Below the pieces are notes generated by a model that saw only the letters and a list, made by a program, of their open reading frames with translations, made no database searches and was not told the DNA's origin. Source: Ascaphus truei (Eukaryota; Chordata; Amphibia; Anura; Ascaphidae). Taken from it: 64,000 nucleotides of DNA. This document shows positions 43,560-54,768 of the stretch, one piece after another. Position numbers and translations under genes: made by a program. The stretch covers positions 293,646,847-293,710,846 of the forward strand of contig CM071567.1 of NCBI GenBank assembly GCA_036426205.1. Direction: 5' to 3'. Position 1 is the stretch's first letter. Every line of letters begins with the position of its first letter.

Positions 43560-45999
43560 ACCTCATATCCAGGGGATGAAGGTAGGGGCCACCCTCAGCA
43601 GACTCCCACTCCTTTCTGGATCCGTGATTTGGTGTATCCACGATTAGAAAACCTGGTTTTAAATTCTGCTGCTCTCATTTGAAATGTGGCATCAGAAGAA
43701 CAGTTTCTTTTTAATCTCAAAAATTCACTACATGAAATCCCTGATATTTGATGCTGGGGGTGGAATTGGTCGCGGTGGTTTTGCGGTGGATATCCGTCTC
43801 AATCATACCTGACGTATTGATGCTAATGCTGACATCCAAGAACACTACGGATGTGGGGCTACAGAGGTGGGTGAGCTTGATATTGAGTTCATTGTAGTTG
43901 AGTGCATCGATGAAATCTGCAAATGCATCACTGGTGCTATACCAGACTACCAGGATGTCATCGATGTATCTCAGCCACAGTAAACCCAAGTCACTAAAGT
44001 GGCGGTGAAGGTCTGAAAAGACTACCTCCCTTTCCCACCAGCCCAGAAACAAGTTGGCATAGGAGGGTGCTCATGCCGCTCCCATTGCTGTGCCTCTAGC
44101 TTGTAAGTAAAATTTATTTTTGAAAGTAAAATAATTATGGGTTAGTATGAATTGTAATAAATCCATTAAAAAATCAAGAAGGTCTCCCGAAATGTCTTGC
44201 ATAGACAGAAAAAACCTGGATGCTAGGAGACCCTCACGATGGGGAATGCAGGTGTACAGGGACTCCACATCACAGGTCGCGAGGATAGTATCCTCGTCAA
44301 CCGTGATGCAGTCGACCCTGGACAGCACCTCCATCGTGTCACGTAAATGAGAGGGTAAATTAACGACAGCGAGGCACAAGAATGAATCAAGGAAGCGGCA
44401 AGCGGGTTCACATAAACCCCCTATGCCTGAAACAATTGGTCGACCTGGTGGGCGGGAGGCATTCTTATGAACTTTGGGTAGCAAATAGAAAGTGGGGATC
44501 ACGGGAAACTTGGGCAACAAGCCATCATAGTTATGTTTTGTGATAATCTTATTGTCTAACGCATTATGCAAAATGCGTTCTAAGTCAGTCTTAAATCTCA
44601 GTGTGGGGTCACAGGCAAGCTCAGAATAGCACGAAGTGTCGTGTAGCTGTCTGTACGCCTCACGTTCATACATACTCTGAGGCCATATAACGACATTACC
44701 CCCCTTATCAGATTGTTTAATAACCACAGAGGGCATCTGTTGTAACTCTTTGATGGAAAGCCATTCATCCTTACCCAAATTCTTTGACCCATGAAATGTT
44801 GGTAACTTCAGAATCTCCTCAGTCACTGCTGCGGCAAACACTTCGACTGATCAGCAACTCTGGATAGGAGGGCAGAATGTTGATGTGGGTTTTGTACGCA
44901 ACAAAATGTCCTTTGTAGAGATGTTAATGAGTTCTTGTTCTTCTAAGAGTGTGTCCATATTGTCTAAAGTCTGTAATTCTTCTTTATCCCACATCGCAGA
45001 TATAGAGGAGTCCAAAGGTAAATCATGGGATTTAGAAAAATGTTTATGGAGTAATAATTTGCGGCAAAAGAGATTTAAGTCTTTGATGACTTCAAATTTA
45101 TCCAAGTGGCTTGTGGGCGAGAAGGATAAGCCCCTTTTCAGGACTCTAATTTGGGCTTCTGAAAGAGTGGTGTCAGAAAGGTTAATGATATTCAGTTCCT
45201 CACCTACCAGGCCCGCCGTTTCTGGTACTGTGGTTTGTAACCGAATGTCTCTCTGTCTCTTAACTGCCTTGCTTCCCCGCCTTGTTTTCCTCTTCCTCTT
45301 TTCGGGCGTGAACCCCTGTCTAAAAACGAGGTGTACGAGGAACCGGGGGCATTGGCTGAAGAGGTTGTGGCACGTGGCGCATCAACGTCAGAAGAGTCTA
45401 TATCGGTTGTGAAAGCATCAGAAGACAGAGAGACATCTCGGGCCTGTTGTCTTGCCCTTTTGGGACCCTTGCCTGTACACCTGTTTTCTCTCAAAGTCTG
45501 TGATGCATCTGTCAAATTTCTTCTTTTTATAGTCAATTAGACCTTCCTCATACTTGACCAGCTCACTTTCCACTTTGTCAATTAGCGTAGGTGTCACACT
45601 ATTAAGTTCTTTTTTAGCCGTCTCAATTTTGTCAGTTAGTTCTGTTAGCATTTGTTTGTCGTGCTCAATAAGGATTGTTATTAATTCCAAAGAGCATGCA
45701 GTCAACGAAGCTTCCCAACAGTCTTTGAGGAAACTGTCAGTAAATTCAAAGGCAGGGAAGAGTTTTCTTCTCAAGCCTCTGGGAATGATTTTGCGAGAGA
45801 GGTAGTTATCTAATGCAGTCCGGTTCCACCAACTACGTAACCTCCTCTGTGACAGATGTTTAAATGCGTTTAATACGTCTGTTTCTGGAACCCCAGAGGT
45901 AGAAATGTCAGTGTTAGTCTCAACCAAATCTGAGCGCGAGATGGAAAATGCTGCTCTGGCACTCGCAATTCTCTGCTCATCTTGAGCGCTAAAATTCAT
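43560..45999 (-). pseudogene. Penelope-like element, decayed ORF with reverse transcriptase
   Basis: Read on the minus strand from 45999. The N-terminal part (45999-45418) has LDNYLSRKIIPRGLRR and a KKKKFDRC stretch, matching the ORF at 20.8 kb. Further frames (45536-44851) carry acidic and basic linkers. The reverse transcriptase (44841-44071 and 44052-43717) has VVIKQSDKGGNVVIW, FYLLPKVHKN, PGRPIVSGIGG, DVESLYTCIPH, ARGTAMGAA and the catalytic YIDD (about 43957-43968), then FLDVSI. These are Penelope-type motifs. Several frameshifts separate the parts, and no GIY-YIG nuclease follows, so the copy is dead and 3'-truncated. Confidence 0.85.
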
Positions 46000-46310
46000 G
46001 CTAGCTAGGTTATAGGATCAGGAAAGCAAGGGATATATGATAAAAAGTGGAGCTGATATTAAGAAATTGCAATACAGAGAAAGCAAAAAGAATATATGAT
46101 AAGACACACAGAAATATCGCTCAACACTGTAAGTCAATGGTGTCCAAAACAACTGTCAATAAGTAATATAAATCATACTCAAACAGCGGTGCTAAAGGAT
46201 GAAATAATATTAAACCATAGAGAAAGCAAACTTATAAGAAGCACACGGACATACCTGTAAAGTGTAACAAAAGATTTTTATTAAAGAGAGTTAAAACAGG
46301 GGATAAAGTT
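46000..46310 (-). mobile_element. Penelope-like 5' non-coding region
   Basis: Non-coding sequence between the N-terminal ORF start (46000, minus strand) and the terminal repeat at 46311; rich in A runs, nothing else recognised. Confidence 0.45.
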
Positions 46311-46398
46311 TAAAAGATGGGGGGGGCCTCAACTCTACCAAACAAGGTGAACCTGAAGGCAAGGGTCTAAGCATAAAACCGAATCTGACATGCACATG
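46311..46398. repeat. Direct repeat flanking the Penelope-like element, right
   Basis: Same sequence and direction as 43274-43363, differing in the G-run length. Together they behave as pseudo-LTRs of the element. Confidence 0.9.
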
Positions 46399-46400
46399 TT

Positions 46401-46453
46401 ACAACAGATCCCCTCTGTGGTTATTAAACAATCTGATAAGGGGGGTAATGTCG
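46401..46453 (+). repeat. Inverted copy of a reverse transcriptase fragment
   Basis: Acaacagatcccctctgtgg onward is the reverse complement of 44691-44743 with one mismatch, so it encodes part of VVIKQSDKGGNVV in the + direction. A partial inverted unit abuts the right terminal repeat. Confidence 0.85.
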
Positions 46454-46789
46454 GTAAGCTATGAAAACATGACTCGTACCTGTTCTAGGTGCACAACTGC
46501 AGCCATAATACATTTCCTAACAATGTAATATAGTGACGGGCTGGGACATCAACGGCCCCCAAGGGAAGCAAATTGTAAGGGCTTAAATTTAACTGACTCA
46601 GATAGTTATATAAACTGATATACAAAGAGCAAACTGAGTCAAATAGTAAAATACATACGTTATATATGTATATATCCAGGTTTTTGTCTATTACTCTATT
46701 TTTATTTCAGGCATATTGTGAGTGCTATATTTAGGGCTCTTGTTTGTCTTTTTTCTGTGTTTTAATTTATATGTTATATGATACTGTAT

Positions 46790-46790
46790 A

Positions 46791-46832
<42 letters not shown>
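46790..46832 (+). repeat. TA microsatellite
   Basis: About 20 TA units directly before the truncated gypsy fragment. Confidence 0.9.
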
Positions 46833-46835
<3 letters not shown>

Positions 46836-47660
46836 GACAGAAACCAGGGGTTGGTAATAAACTCCATATACAGGGCTCCGTGGTAATCCATAGTGAAGAT
46901 TGGCAATCCCACCTTCCAAAGGTCCAAGCTGTGCTCGACGCAGTTCGGTCTGCTGGACTAACTGCTAACCCCGCTAAATGCACTATTGGTCTGGAGGAGG
47001 CCAAGTATCTGGGGTTAATTGGGTACTATAGAAGGTTTATTCCCAATTTTGCAACTAAGGCAACCACACTAACCAACCTCACAAAAGCAAGAGGACCGCT
47101 AATTGTAAAGTGGTCCCCCGAAACCGAACAGGCCTTTAGAAGCCTGAAAGAAGCTCTCTGTGCCCAACCAGTGTTGGTCACACCTGACTTCTCCAAAGAG
47201 TTCGTAGTCCAAACCGACGCATCTGAGGTAGGGCTGGGGGCGGTACTCTCCCAGGAGTCTCAAGGTGAGGAGCACCCCATCCTTTATTTAAGTAGGAAAC
47301 TAAATCCCCAGGAGAAAAATGACTCCAGATAAAGAGTGTCTCGCAATAAAGTGGGCTGTAGAGACGCTCAAATACTACCTGTTGGGGAGAAAATTCCGGT
47401 TGGTCACAGATCATGCACCCCTTACCTGGATTGTCAAAACAGGGAAAAGAATGCTAGACTGACCAGGTGGTTCCTAAGCCTACAACCCTTTAAATTTTCT
47501 GTGGAACACAGGTCAGGGCACATACATGGCAATGCTGACGGTTTGTCAAGGATGCACTCCCTAATATCTATGGTCGCTCATCCCTCGAGGTCTGAGCTGG
47601 GGGGGAGGATATGTGACAGAAACCAGGGGATGGTAATAAATTCCATATATAGGGCTCCTG
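46833..47660 (+). mobile_element. Internally deleted Ty3/gypsy element
   Basis: The first 47 bases (tgtgacagaaaccagggg onward) are an LTR start, repeated at 47612 after a polypurine tract (gggggggaggata). Between them is only reverse transcriptase C-terminus and RNase H; LTR, gag and protease are missing at the join near 46880. Confidence 0.8.
46880..47480 (+). pseudogene. Ty3/gypsy reverse transcriptase / RNase H fragment
   Basis: Reads VIHSEDWQSHLPKVQAVLDA, KYLGLIGYYRRFIPNFA, WSPETEQAFRSLKEALC and VVQTDASEVGLGAVLSQE, the classic gypsy connection and RNase H start. A shift near 47332 moves to a second frame with KECLAIKWAVETLKYYLLG and DHAPLTWI, then a stop at about 47460. The YRRFIPNF and QTDASEVGLGAVL motifs define the class. 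Confidence 0.9.
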
Positions 47661-48234
47661 AGGGTGAGCGCTGTGCTGTGAGGGTGAGCGCTGTGCTGTG
47701 AGGGTTCCTCTGTTCCCTCCAGCACCGCTGCAGAGGCCGCTTATTATTCTAGTAGGCGACATTCTGGTCTGGTTTAGACTTTATATATTATTTTTGGTTT
47801 GATTTGATGCGGTAATCTTATTTGTGTTTTTCCTCTATTTATATATTTATATATAAAGCAAATAGAAATATTCCTGTATGCTCATCTGCACGTCTTAGAC
47901 AGGTCTGCAACCCGCCTTTCCCCATTATCCCCCAGCACACAGCACGTCCACTGCAGCAAGGGATTCTGGGAAATTACATGCAAATGAGCACACAGTGCCA
48001 CCTTTTGCTTCAAAACCATAAACATGGTTCCCTATAGGCTTAAGCTTGCTGCATGGTCACAGCTTTGAGCACAGCCAGGGTTAAGGTGCAAAGCCAGTAA
48101 ACCCACCCACAGACAGCCGTTTCAACATTAATGGGTCTCCTCAGTGTGGGGTTGGTTACACTGGCTGTGCAAAAATGAAGCAGGGACAGGTTTGCTGTGG
48201 AGGGTTTTTGTAACTTTTTTTACCCACCATAACA
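47661..48234. other. Remaining LTR sequence and plain DNA
   Basis: Begins with a doubled gtgagcgctgtgctgtgagg and probably includes the rest of the gypsy LTR; no far end was fixed. No gene. Confidence 0.35.
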
Positions 48235-48400
48235 TACATATATACATACAGTTACATAGTATATGTATACATATATATATACATATATACATACAGTTAC
48301 ATAGTATATATATACATATATACATACATATATACATACAGTTACATAGTATATATATACATATATATATACATATATACATACAGTTACATAGTATATA

Positions 48401-48732
48401 CAGGCATACCCCGCATAAACGTACGCAATGGGACCGGAGCATGTATGTAAAGCGAAAATGTACTTAAAGTGAAGCACTGCCTTTTTCCTACTTATCGATG
48501 CATGTACTGTACTGCAATCGTCATATACGTGCATAACTGATGTAAATAAGGCATTCGTAACAGGCTCTATAGTCTCCCCGCTTGCGCACACCTTTGGTAC
48601 AGGTAGGGAGCTGGTATTGCTGTTCAGGATGTGCAGACAGGCGCATGCGTGAGCTGCTGTTTGCCTATTGAGCGAGATGTACTTACTCGCGAGTGTACTT
48701 AAAGTGAGTGTACTTAAACCGGGGTATGCCTG
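48401..48732. mobile_element. MITE with pogo/Tigger-like ends
   Basis: Caggcataccccg at the left and cggggtatgcctg at the right are perfectly inverted, with TA on each side. The ends recall Tigger (pogo) elements, CAGGCATACC, but the interior is non-coding, with aaatgtacttaaagtg-like direct repeats. Confidence 0.7.
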
Positions 48733-48893
48733 TATATACATACATACATACATATATACATACAGTTACATAGTATATGTATACATACATATATACATAT
48801 ATACATACAGTTACATAGTATATATATACATACATATATACATATTTACATACAGTTACATAGTATATGTATACATACATATATACATATATA

Positions 48894-49049
48894 CAGTGTT
48901 CGACAAACCTATACATTTGCTCGCCCCGGGTGAGTGGATTTAACCCCCGGGCGAGTAAATATTGGCCCAAGCAGCACGCGTTTGATACTAGGTGGCGAGT
49001 AGATTTTTTTGTGTGGCGAGTAGATTTTTTGGTGATTTGTCAACCACTG
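48894..49049. mobile_element. hAT-like MITE with 8-bp target duplication, 156 bp
   Basis: Ends cagtgttcgacaaa and tttgtcaaccactg are inverted. Both flanks read catatata, an 8-bp duplication as for hAT elements, though the site is a repeat so chance is possible. The core gggcgagtaaatattggccc also occurs at 51793. Confidence 0.65.
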
Positions 49050-49100
49050 CATATATACATACAGTTACATAGTATATGTATACATACATATATACATAGA

Positions 49101-49649
49101 GGTATCAGTACCGTGTTAGCCGAGCTTCAATAATCAAAAAAATAAAAAAATAAATAGATGATACCGTTCTGTGGCTAACGAAATGCTTTTATTTGTGCGA
49201 GCTTTCGAGATACACTGATCTCTTCTTCCGGCGATGTTACAATGAATGAAGCAAAAGGTAAACTTAAAAACAGTGTCTCTTGGAATGTTATCTGTGCTGT
49301 TCCTTCCCCCGGTGTGGATGTGTTTTATGGCTAGAGGTGTTAAATGGTTACTGAAAGCAAGTGAAGAAAGAGTGTGTATGTGTATCAGTGTGAATAAAAA
49401 TGAATGGAGAGCCCACAGTATATACAGTGCTTTACACAAGGTGTGTGTGGAGTGGGACTGGATATAAGTGGTGTGGGTGGGTGTGGAAATGTGAGAGTTA
49501 GTAGCACAACTAAAAGTGTGTGTGGATACTTAGTGGTCCCTATTGGTGCATAGGGATGGAAAAACAAGGAGTATTAGTATGTGTGAGAGACAGCTGTGTG
49601 TGCATACATATAGCACAGTATGTACAGACATGGCCTTGTATATATATAT
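49101..49649. other. Short interspersed repeat and plain sequence
   Basis: Bases 49101-49250 contain ctaacgaaatgcttttattt and gcgagctttcgagatacactg, a repeat-like stretch I could not assign. No gene. Confidence 0.3.
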
Positions 49650-51230
49650 ACACAGTTAGGTCCGGAAATAATTGGACACTATTACTAGTTTTGTTATTTC
49701 GGCTGTGTACCAAAATAAATTCAAGTTACAGTTAAATAATGAATATGGGCTTAAAGTGCAGTCTATAAGCTTTAATTTGAGGGTATTCACATCCAAATTG
49801 GAGGAAGGGTTTAGGAATTACATCTCTTTAATATGTAGCCCCATCTTTTTCAAGGGACCAAAAGTAAATGGACAATTGACTCAAAAGCTGTTTCATGGAC
49901 AGGTGTGGGCTATTCCTTTGTTATTTCATCATCAATTAAGCAGGTAAAAGGTCTGGAGTTGATTCCAGGTGTGGCTTTCGCATTTGGAAGCTGTTGCTGT
50001 GAACCCACAACATGCGGTCAAAGGAGCTCTCAATGCAAGTGAAACAGGGCATCCTTAGGCTGCAAAAATATAGAAAATCCATTAGAGAGATAGCAGGAGC
50101 ATTAGGAGTGGCCAAATCAACAGTTTGGTACATTCTGAGAAAAAAAGAACGCACTGGTGAGCTCTGCAACACAAAAAGGCCTGGACGTCCACGGAAGACA
50201 ACAGTGGTGGATGATCGTAGGATCCTTTCCATGGTAAAGAAAAACCCTTTCACAACATACAGCCAAGTGAAGAACACTCTCCAGGTGGTAGGCATATCAT
50301 TATCCAAGTCTACCATAAAGAGAAGACTTCACAAGAGAAAATACAGAGGGTTCACCACAAGGTGCAAACCATTCATAAGCCTCAAGAACAGAAAGGCCAG
50401 ATTAGACTTTGCCAAACAATATCTAAAAAAGCCAGCCCAATTCTTTAACATCATTCTTTGGACAAATGCAACTAAGATCAACCTGTACCAGAATGATGGG
50501 AAGAAAAAAGTATGGAGAAGGCTTGGAACGGCTCATGATCTGAAGCATACCACATCATCTGTAAAACAGTGGAGGCAGTGTGATGCCATGGGCATGCATG
50601 GCTTACAATGGCACTGGGTCACTAGTGTTTATTGATGATGTGACAGAAGACAGAAGCAGCCGGATGAATTCTGAAGTGTATAGGGATATATTGTCTGCTC
50701 AGATTCAGCAAAATCAGCTAAGTTGATTGGACGGCGCTTCACTTTACAGATGGACAATGACCCAAAACATACTTCGAAACCAACCCAGGAGTTTTTTAAA
50801 GCAAAGAAGTGGAATATTCTGCAATGGCCGAGTCAATCACCTGATCTCAACCCAATCGAGCATGCATTTCACTTGCTGAAGACAAAACTTAAGGCAGAAA
50901 AACCCACGAACAAACAACAACTGAAGACAGCTGCAGTAAAGGCCTGGCAAAGCATCACAAAGGAGGAAACCTAGCATTTGGTGATGTCCATGATTTCCAG
51001 ACTTCAAACAGTCATTGCCTGCAAAGGATTCTCGACAAAGTAGTAAAAATGAACATTTTATTTATGATTGTGTTTCATACAATATTTTTGTTCAACCCCT
51101 TGAATTAAAGCTGAAAGTCTGCACTTCTTTTGAATCTCAGTTGTTTCATTTCAAATCCATTGTGGTGGCGTACAGAGCCAAAATTATGAAAATTGTGTCA
51201 GTGTCCAATTATTTACGGACCTAACTGTGT
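49650..51230 (+). mobile_element. Tc1/mariner-type transposon, about 1.58 kb
   Basis: Left terminal repeat acacagttaggtccggaaat onward and right repeat (51201-51230) are inverted with one mismatch in 30. They lie in TA-rich DNA, fitting a TA target. Between them is a Tc1-type transposase, now broken. Confidence 0.92.
50012..50974 (+). pseudogene. Tc1-type transposase, inactive
   Basis: Frame 1 (50012-50635) has an N-terminal helix-turn-helix (SIREIAGALGVAKSTVWYIL), an AT-hook-like RPGRPRK, a second paired-like domain (GISLSKSTIKRRLHKRKYRG) and ILWTNATKINLYQ. In Tc1 transposases the first catalytic Asp sits in a WTDE-type motif; here Asn replaces it and Ala follows. A frameshift near 50600 ends the frame. 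The C-terminal part (50723-50974) keeps MDNDPKHTS (second Asp) and SPDLNPIEHAFHLLK (third acidic residue). Confidence 0.9.
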
Positions 51231-51792
51231 ATATATAGGTGGAAACTGAGTGCGCGCGCACCTTCCTGGTATCCACAGCAAGAGTGTGTTGGACCTAGCA
51301 CACGATATCTATCAACGGAGGCTCCAACGGGTGATTTTAAAGACTTTTAACCACTGCCTTTATTTACCTTGCACATTGTAAGTGTCCGTGATCTATCAGC
51401 ACATATTCTTATTCTTATTATTAAAATACAGCATTATGCTATGGGAGCCGCGCTGTCTTCTTTTTGTTCTATAGATCAAGAGGAAGGTGGTTTTTCCTGA
51501 GGACTGGCAGCGACACCCAGCAGCTGATTACAGACACTTTCATTTTTTATTCTATACCCTTTTTTCTTTTTGGGGCTTGTTTCCCCCCTTCCCCCCCTCC
51601 CTCCCTCTTTTTCCTTCCCGTTGTCCTTGTTGTGTGTTATCTGTTGTTTTGCCCTTAGTAGCACCACCATTTACCTAGTATTTAGTGTATCCATCTGGTA
51701 AACTACTATATTATATTTGTAATTTTATGTTTGTCTGGTATCCCATTTAGCGCAGCAGTTTTTCTTTCCTTTTGTGTGTATAAATATATATA
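51231..51792. other. Flank of the Tc1 insertion
   Basis: No gene. Includes a pyrimidine-rich stretch (51580-51625). The tcttctttttgttctatag stretch (about 51457) has been seen, from memory, in frog Penelope-like elements. Confidence 0.3.
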
Positions 51793-52100
51793 CAGTGTTC
51801 GACAATCCTATACATTTACACGCCCGGGGCGGGTGGATTTAACCCCCGGGCGAGTAAATATTGGCCCAAGCAGAACACGTGCTTGTTTTTTTAAATTTCC
51901 CTGCTCGCGCTGAAAAAAAAAAACAAAAAAAAAAAACTCCCCCTACCTGACAGCTGATTGGCGTGCGCTCTCAGGCTTTGTGGGCGCGCGGCCAGGCTCT
52001 ATATGAGCCCGCCCCCAACCAGCGGCCATTTTTTCTGGCCAGAGATCATCCCCTCTGCTCCTTCCCTGACTCCTGCAGTTCCCCCTTTCTCCCCCCCCCC
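51793..52100. mobile_element. Second copy of the hAT-like MITE, longer
   Basis: Starts cagtgttcgacaatcc and shares cccgggcgagtaaatattgg with the 48.9-kb copy, then continues into unrelated GC-rich sequence. No right end matching tttgtcaaccactg was found. Confidence 0.55.
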
Positions 52101-52495
52101 CCCCCCCAATACCCGCGCGTGGCTGGAGATGGTAGCGAGGGTGTTCCGCCTTCTCTCCCCGGCCCCCGCTTATCCGCGCGGGGCGGAGGTGTCTCCCCCC
52201 CTTCTTCCCCCCAGCTTCCTGCGCCACTTCCAGCTTTCCCCGATCCCCGCGCGGGGCGGGTGATGGTAGTGGGGTGTTCCCTGCTTACCCCGGCTTCCCG
52301 CGATACCCGCGCGGGACGGGTGATGGTAGTGGGTGTTTTCTCGGCTTCATGCGCCACTTCCCGCTTCCCAGATCCCCGCGCGGGGTGGGAGATGGTAGCG
52401 GAGGTGTTCCCCCCTTACCTCCTTGGTCTCTGCTTCCCCACGGTCCCGTGGCTGTCCGCGCAGGGCGGGAGATGGTCGCGGTGGGGCCAGCGGGG
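52101..52495 (+). repeat. GC-rich minisatellite, units of about 60-80 bp
   Basis: About six units beginning ccgcgcggggcggg followed by gatggtagtg recur at about 52111, 52172, 52244, 52304, 52374 and 52456. Confidence 0.8.
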
Positions 52496-52544
52496 CAGTG
52501 GTGGTGGTGGTGCTCGGTCGCGCGGCCTTTCCTCTTCTTCCCCC

Positions 52545-52670
52545 TGTCGTGTGTGTGTGTGTGTGTGTGTATGCATGCATGGGAGAGTGAGTGTGTGTGT
52601 GTGTGTGTGTTATATATATATATATATATATACCAAAACCTGGTTTTATATATATATATATATACCAAAA
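52545..52670 (+). repeat. GT and TA microsatellites
   Basis: Two GT runs (52551-52570 and 52591-52611), then two TA runs separated by taccaaaacctggttttata. Confidence 0.9.
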
Positions 52671-54577
52671 TCTGAATGGATAAACCAGTCCTGTAGATAG
52701 AAAAGGAACCACTAGTGAGGGACAGAGCAATACTCAGCTGATGATGATGAGAGACATATATATATATTAGATATAGTTAGCGCTTGCTAAGAGATACCCA
52801 ATGGCTGTGATAGATAAACTTATATATACTTAAATAAGAACATGTGCTAATTATAATTCGAAGTGCACACCCAAAACAGTGCACACAATGTGCTAAAGGG
52901 ATTTAGATAAAAAGGTGAGTGTGAAAATGAATGTGAATACACAAATAATAATACATATATCAATGATGTGAATAAAAGTCCAAGTGATAAAGTTCAATCC
53001 AATTGAATATAATAAAGGATATAATTGAAAAAGCTCCGTGACGGATCCGCAGCTTCTGAAAGGATGAACCACATCCACGATAATCTGTTTAGAAGAGAGA
53101 AAAAAGAGGCGCGTGCCACATTGCATAAATCTGTGCATTTATTATCAATTGAGAGGTTTAAAATGAGCACACTCACAAGTATAGCAAGATCATGCGCATT
53201 TGGGAGATCATTTTCTCATGACCAGAGGACTCATCTGCTGCAAATGTCTGTAATCCCAATGGAGGGCTGGCACCCAGTTCGGTTTTCCGGGGTCCGCAGA
53301 TCAAACAGTAAATGCGCTCAGTGCCGAGCCGTCCAGGAAGAGAGTCAATACAGAGTCGCAAGGTTTCAAAAAGATGGATAGTGTTCCACTGAGTATAGCG
53401 CTTGTGCTCTATACATAACCGCTTGTAAAGGCATGATGACGTAACACGCCAAACATCCGCGTCCCAACGCGTGTGAAGAAACGAGGGGGAGTACCTGTCC
53501 CGAGGAGTCCGGTGAATAAGACGCCACTATGCCTGGCAATACAGCACTTGTGGGAGGCAGCGGATAAGAGCCAGGAGTGATACATCACCAGAGAAAGGAA
53601 ACCTATGTATGCTGGGGTTTCCAGCTGTGAGTAAATAAAGCGAGCATGCATCTGGGGGATCAGAAACCTTTCTAAGTAGCCAGCTACCGACATCCTTTGT
53701 AAAGTATCAGGCCTACAACTGTTTAACACACATGACTCTACACGAGCAACAATGCTGTGCCGGCACCAACAGTGGCCCATTAGCTAGCACACGGGCCACC
53801 GGGACTAAATTAGTGAGTCTTTGGGACATTAATAGAATAAAACTTGCAGATGCAAGAAACAGAAGCTCCTATAGACTAGCACTCTACCCTGATGATGGGT
53901 TATGATTTGATAGGTCGGTTAAAACGTATCTTTATTTCTTATTTTAAAATAATGATGGACAATAACTAACAAAAATAATCTCCACGTAATACACAAAGAT
54001 GAACTACAAGTATAGGCTAATATATATATATATTTTGTGTGTGTGCTGTATTATTTATAGGAACAGGCAATAAAGCCTTATTTTAATTTCACCTTAAAAA
54101 ACGGTCTCCATTGCATACCTCTGCACACATCTCTTACATAGAGAAACTTTCATGTGTTGACACAATATTAAAGGATGTATTGCCTAGTGAGACAACCGCA
54201 GTACTCACCAGTGTGGCATTCATAAAATAGTTCAAGAGTTGGCATAGTGAAGGACAAAATAATTTTAAGTACACGAAGCCAGTACCTTTTCCCTCTTTGA
54301 TTAAGCCTTCCATCCTCCATGAGTCCCAGCTGTGCTGATCCGTAGTAACGAAAGTCCAGAAGTAAAGATGAAAAAACGGAGCACTACCATAAGCAAAACA
54401 TCACAAGGTGACCCCAATCAAAATACATTTATTGAAGTCTCATAGACAACAAGATAAAATGCGCACCACCTACACGTTTCACACTACATGAGCCAAGGTG
54501 TATGCAAGTAAAAGATAATAGCACCTTTTTAAATACCCGTGCCGGTAAAGACCTAGCTAGTGAGCGACCATCTAATT
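52671..54577. other. Non-coding, possible Penelope-like remnants
   Basis: No gene. Stretches such as gtttcacactacatgagcc (54476-54494) and aaaatacatttattgaagtc (54420-54439) resemble inverted Penelope-type terminal repeats. Nothing else recognised. Confidence 0.3.
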
Positions 54578-54768
54578 CAGGCCTGCACAACTCCAGTCCT
54601 CGAGGGCCACAAATAGGCCAGGTTTTCAGTATTTTCCTTCTTCAGCACAGCTGGCTCAATTAGTGGCTCAGTCATACTGAGCCACTTATTAAGCCAGCTG
54701 TGCTGAAGTAGGGATATCTTGAAAACCTGGCCCGTTTGCGGCCCTCGAGGACTGGAGTTGTGCAGGCC
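54578..54768. mobile_element. Palindromic MITE, copy E
   Basis: Tcaggcctgcacaactccag at the left and ctggagttgtgcaggcctga at the right are perfect inverted ends, so this is the best-bounded copy of the family. Confidence 0.85.

Larger units (their letters stand above)
48235..49100. repeat. ATATAC / acagttacatagtata tandem repeat block
   Basis: Units of acatacagttacatagtata joined by ATAC runs recur at 48235-48400, 48735-48893 and 49050-49100. Two MITEs interrupt the block (48401-48732 and 48894-49049). Confidence 0.85.

Noticed and set aside
45204..45540. Plus-strand frame of 175 aa at 44885-45412
   Set aside because: It is the mirror of the minus-strand Penelope-like ORF and has no motif of its own.
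48128..48970. Tyr/Ile-rich open frames on both strands (100-177 aa)
   Set aside because: Low-complexity translation of TA/ATAC repeats, with no start context or family motif.
51943..52730. Open frames up to 245 aa, rich in Pro, Arg and Gly
   Set aside because: They read through a GC-rich minisatellite and GT/TA runs; codon content follows the repeat.
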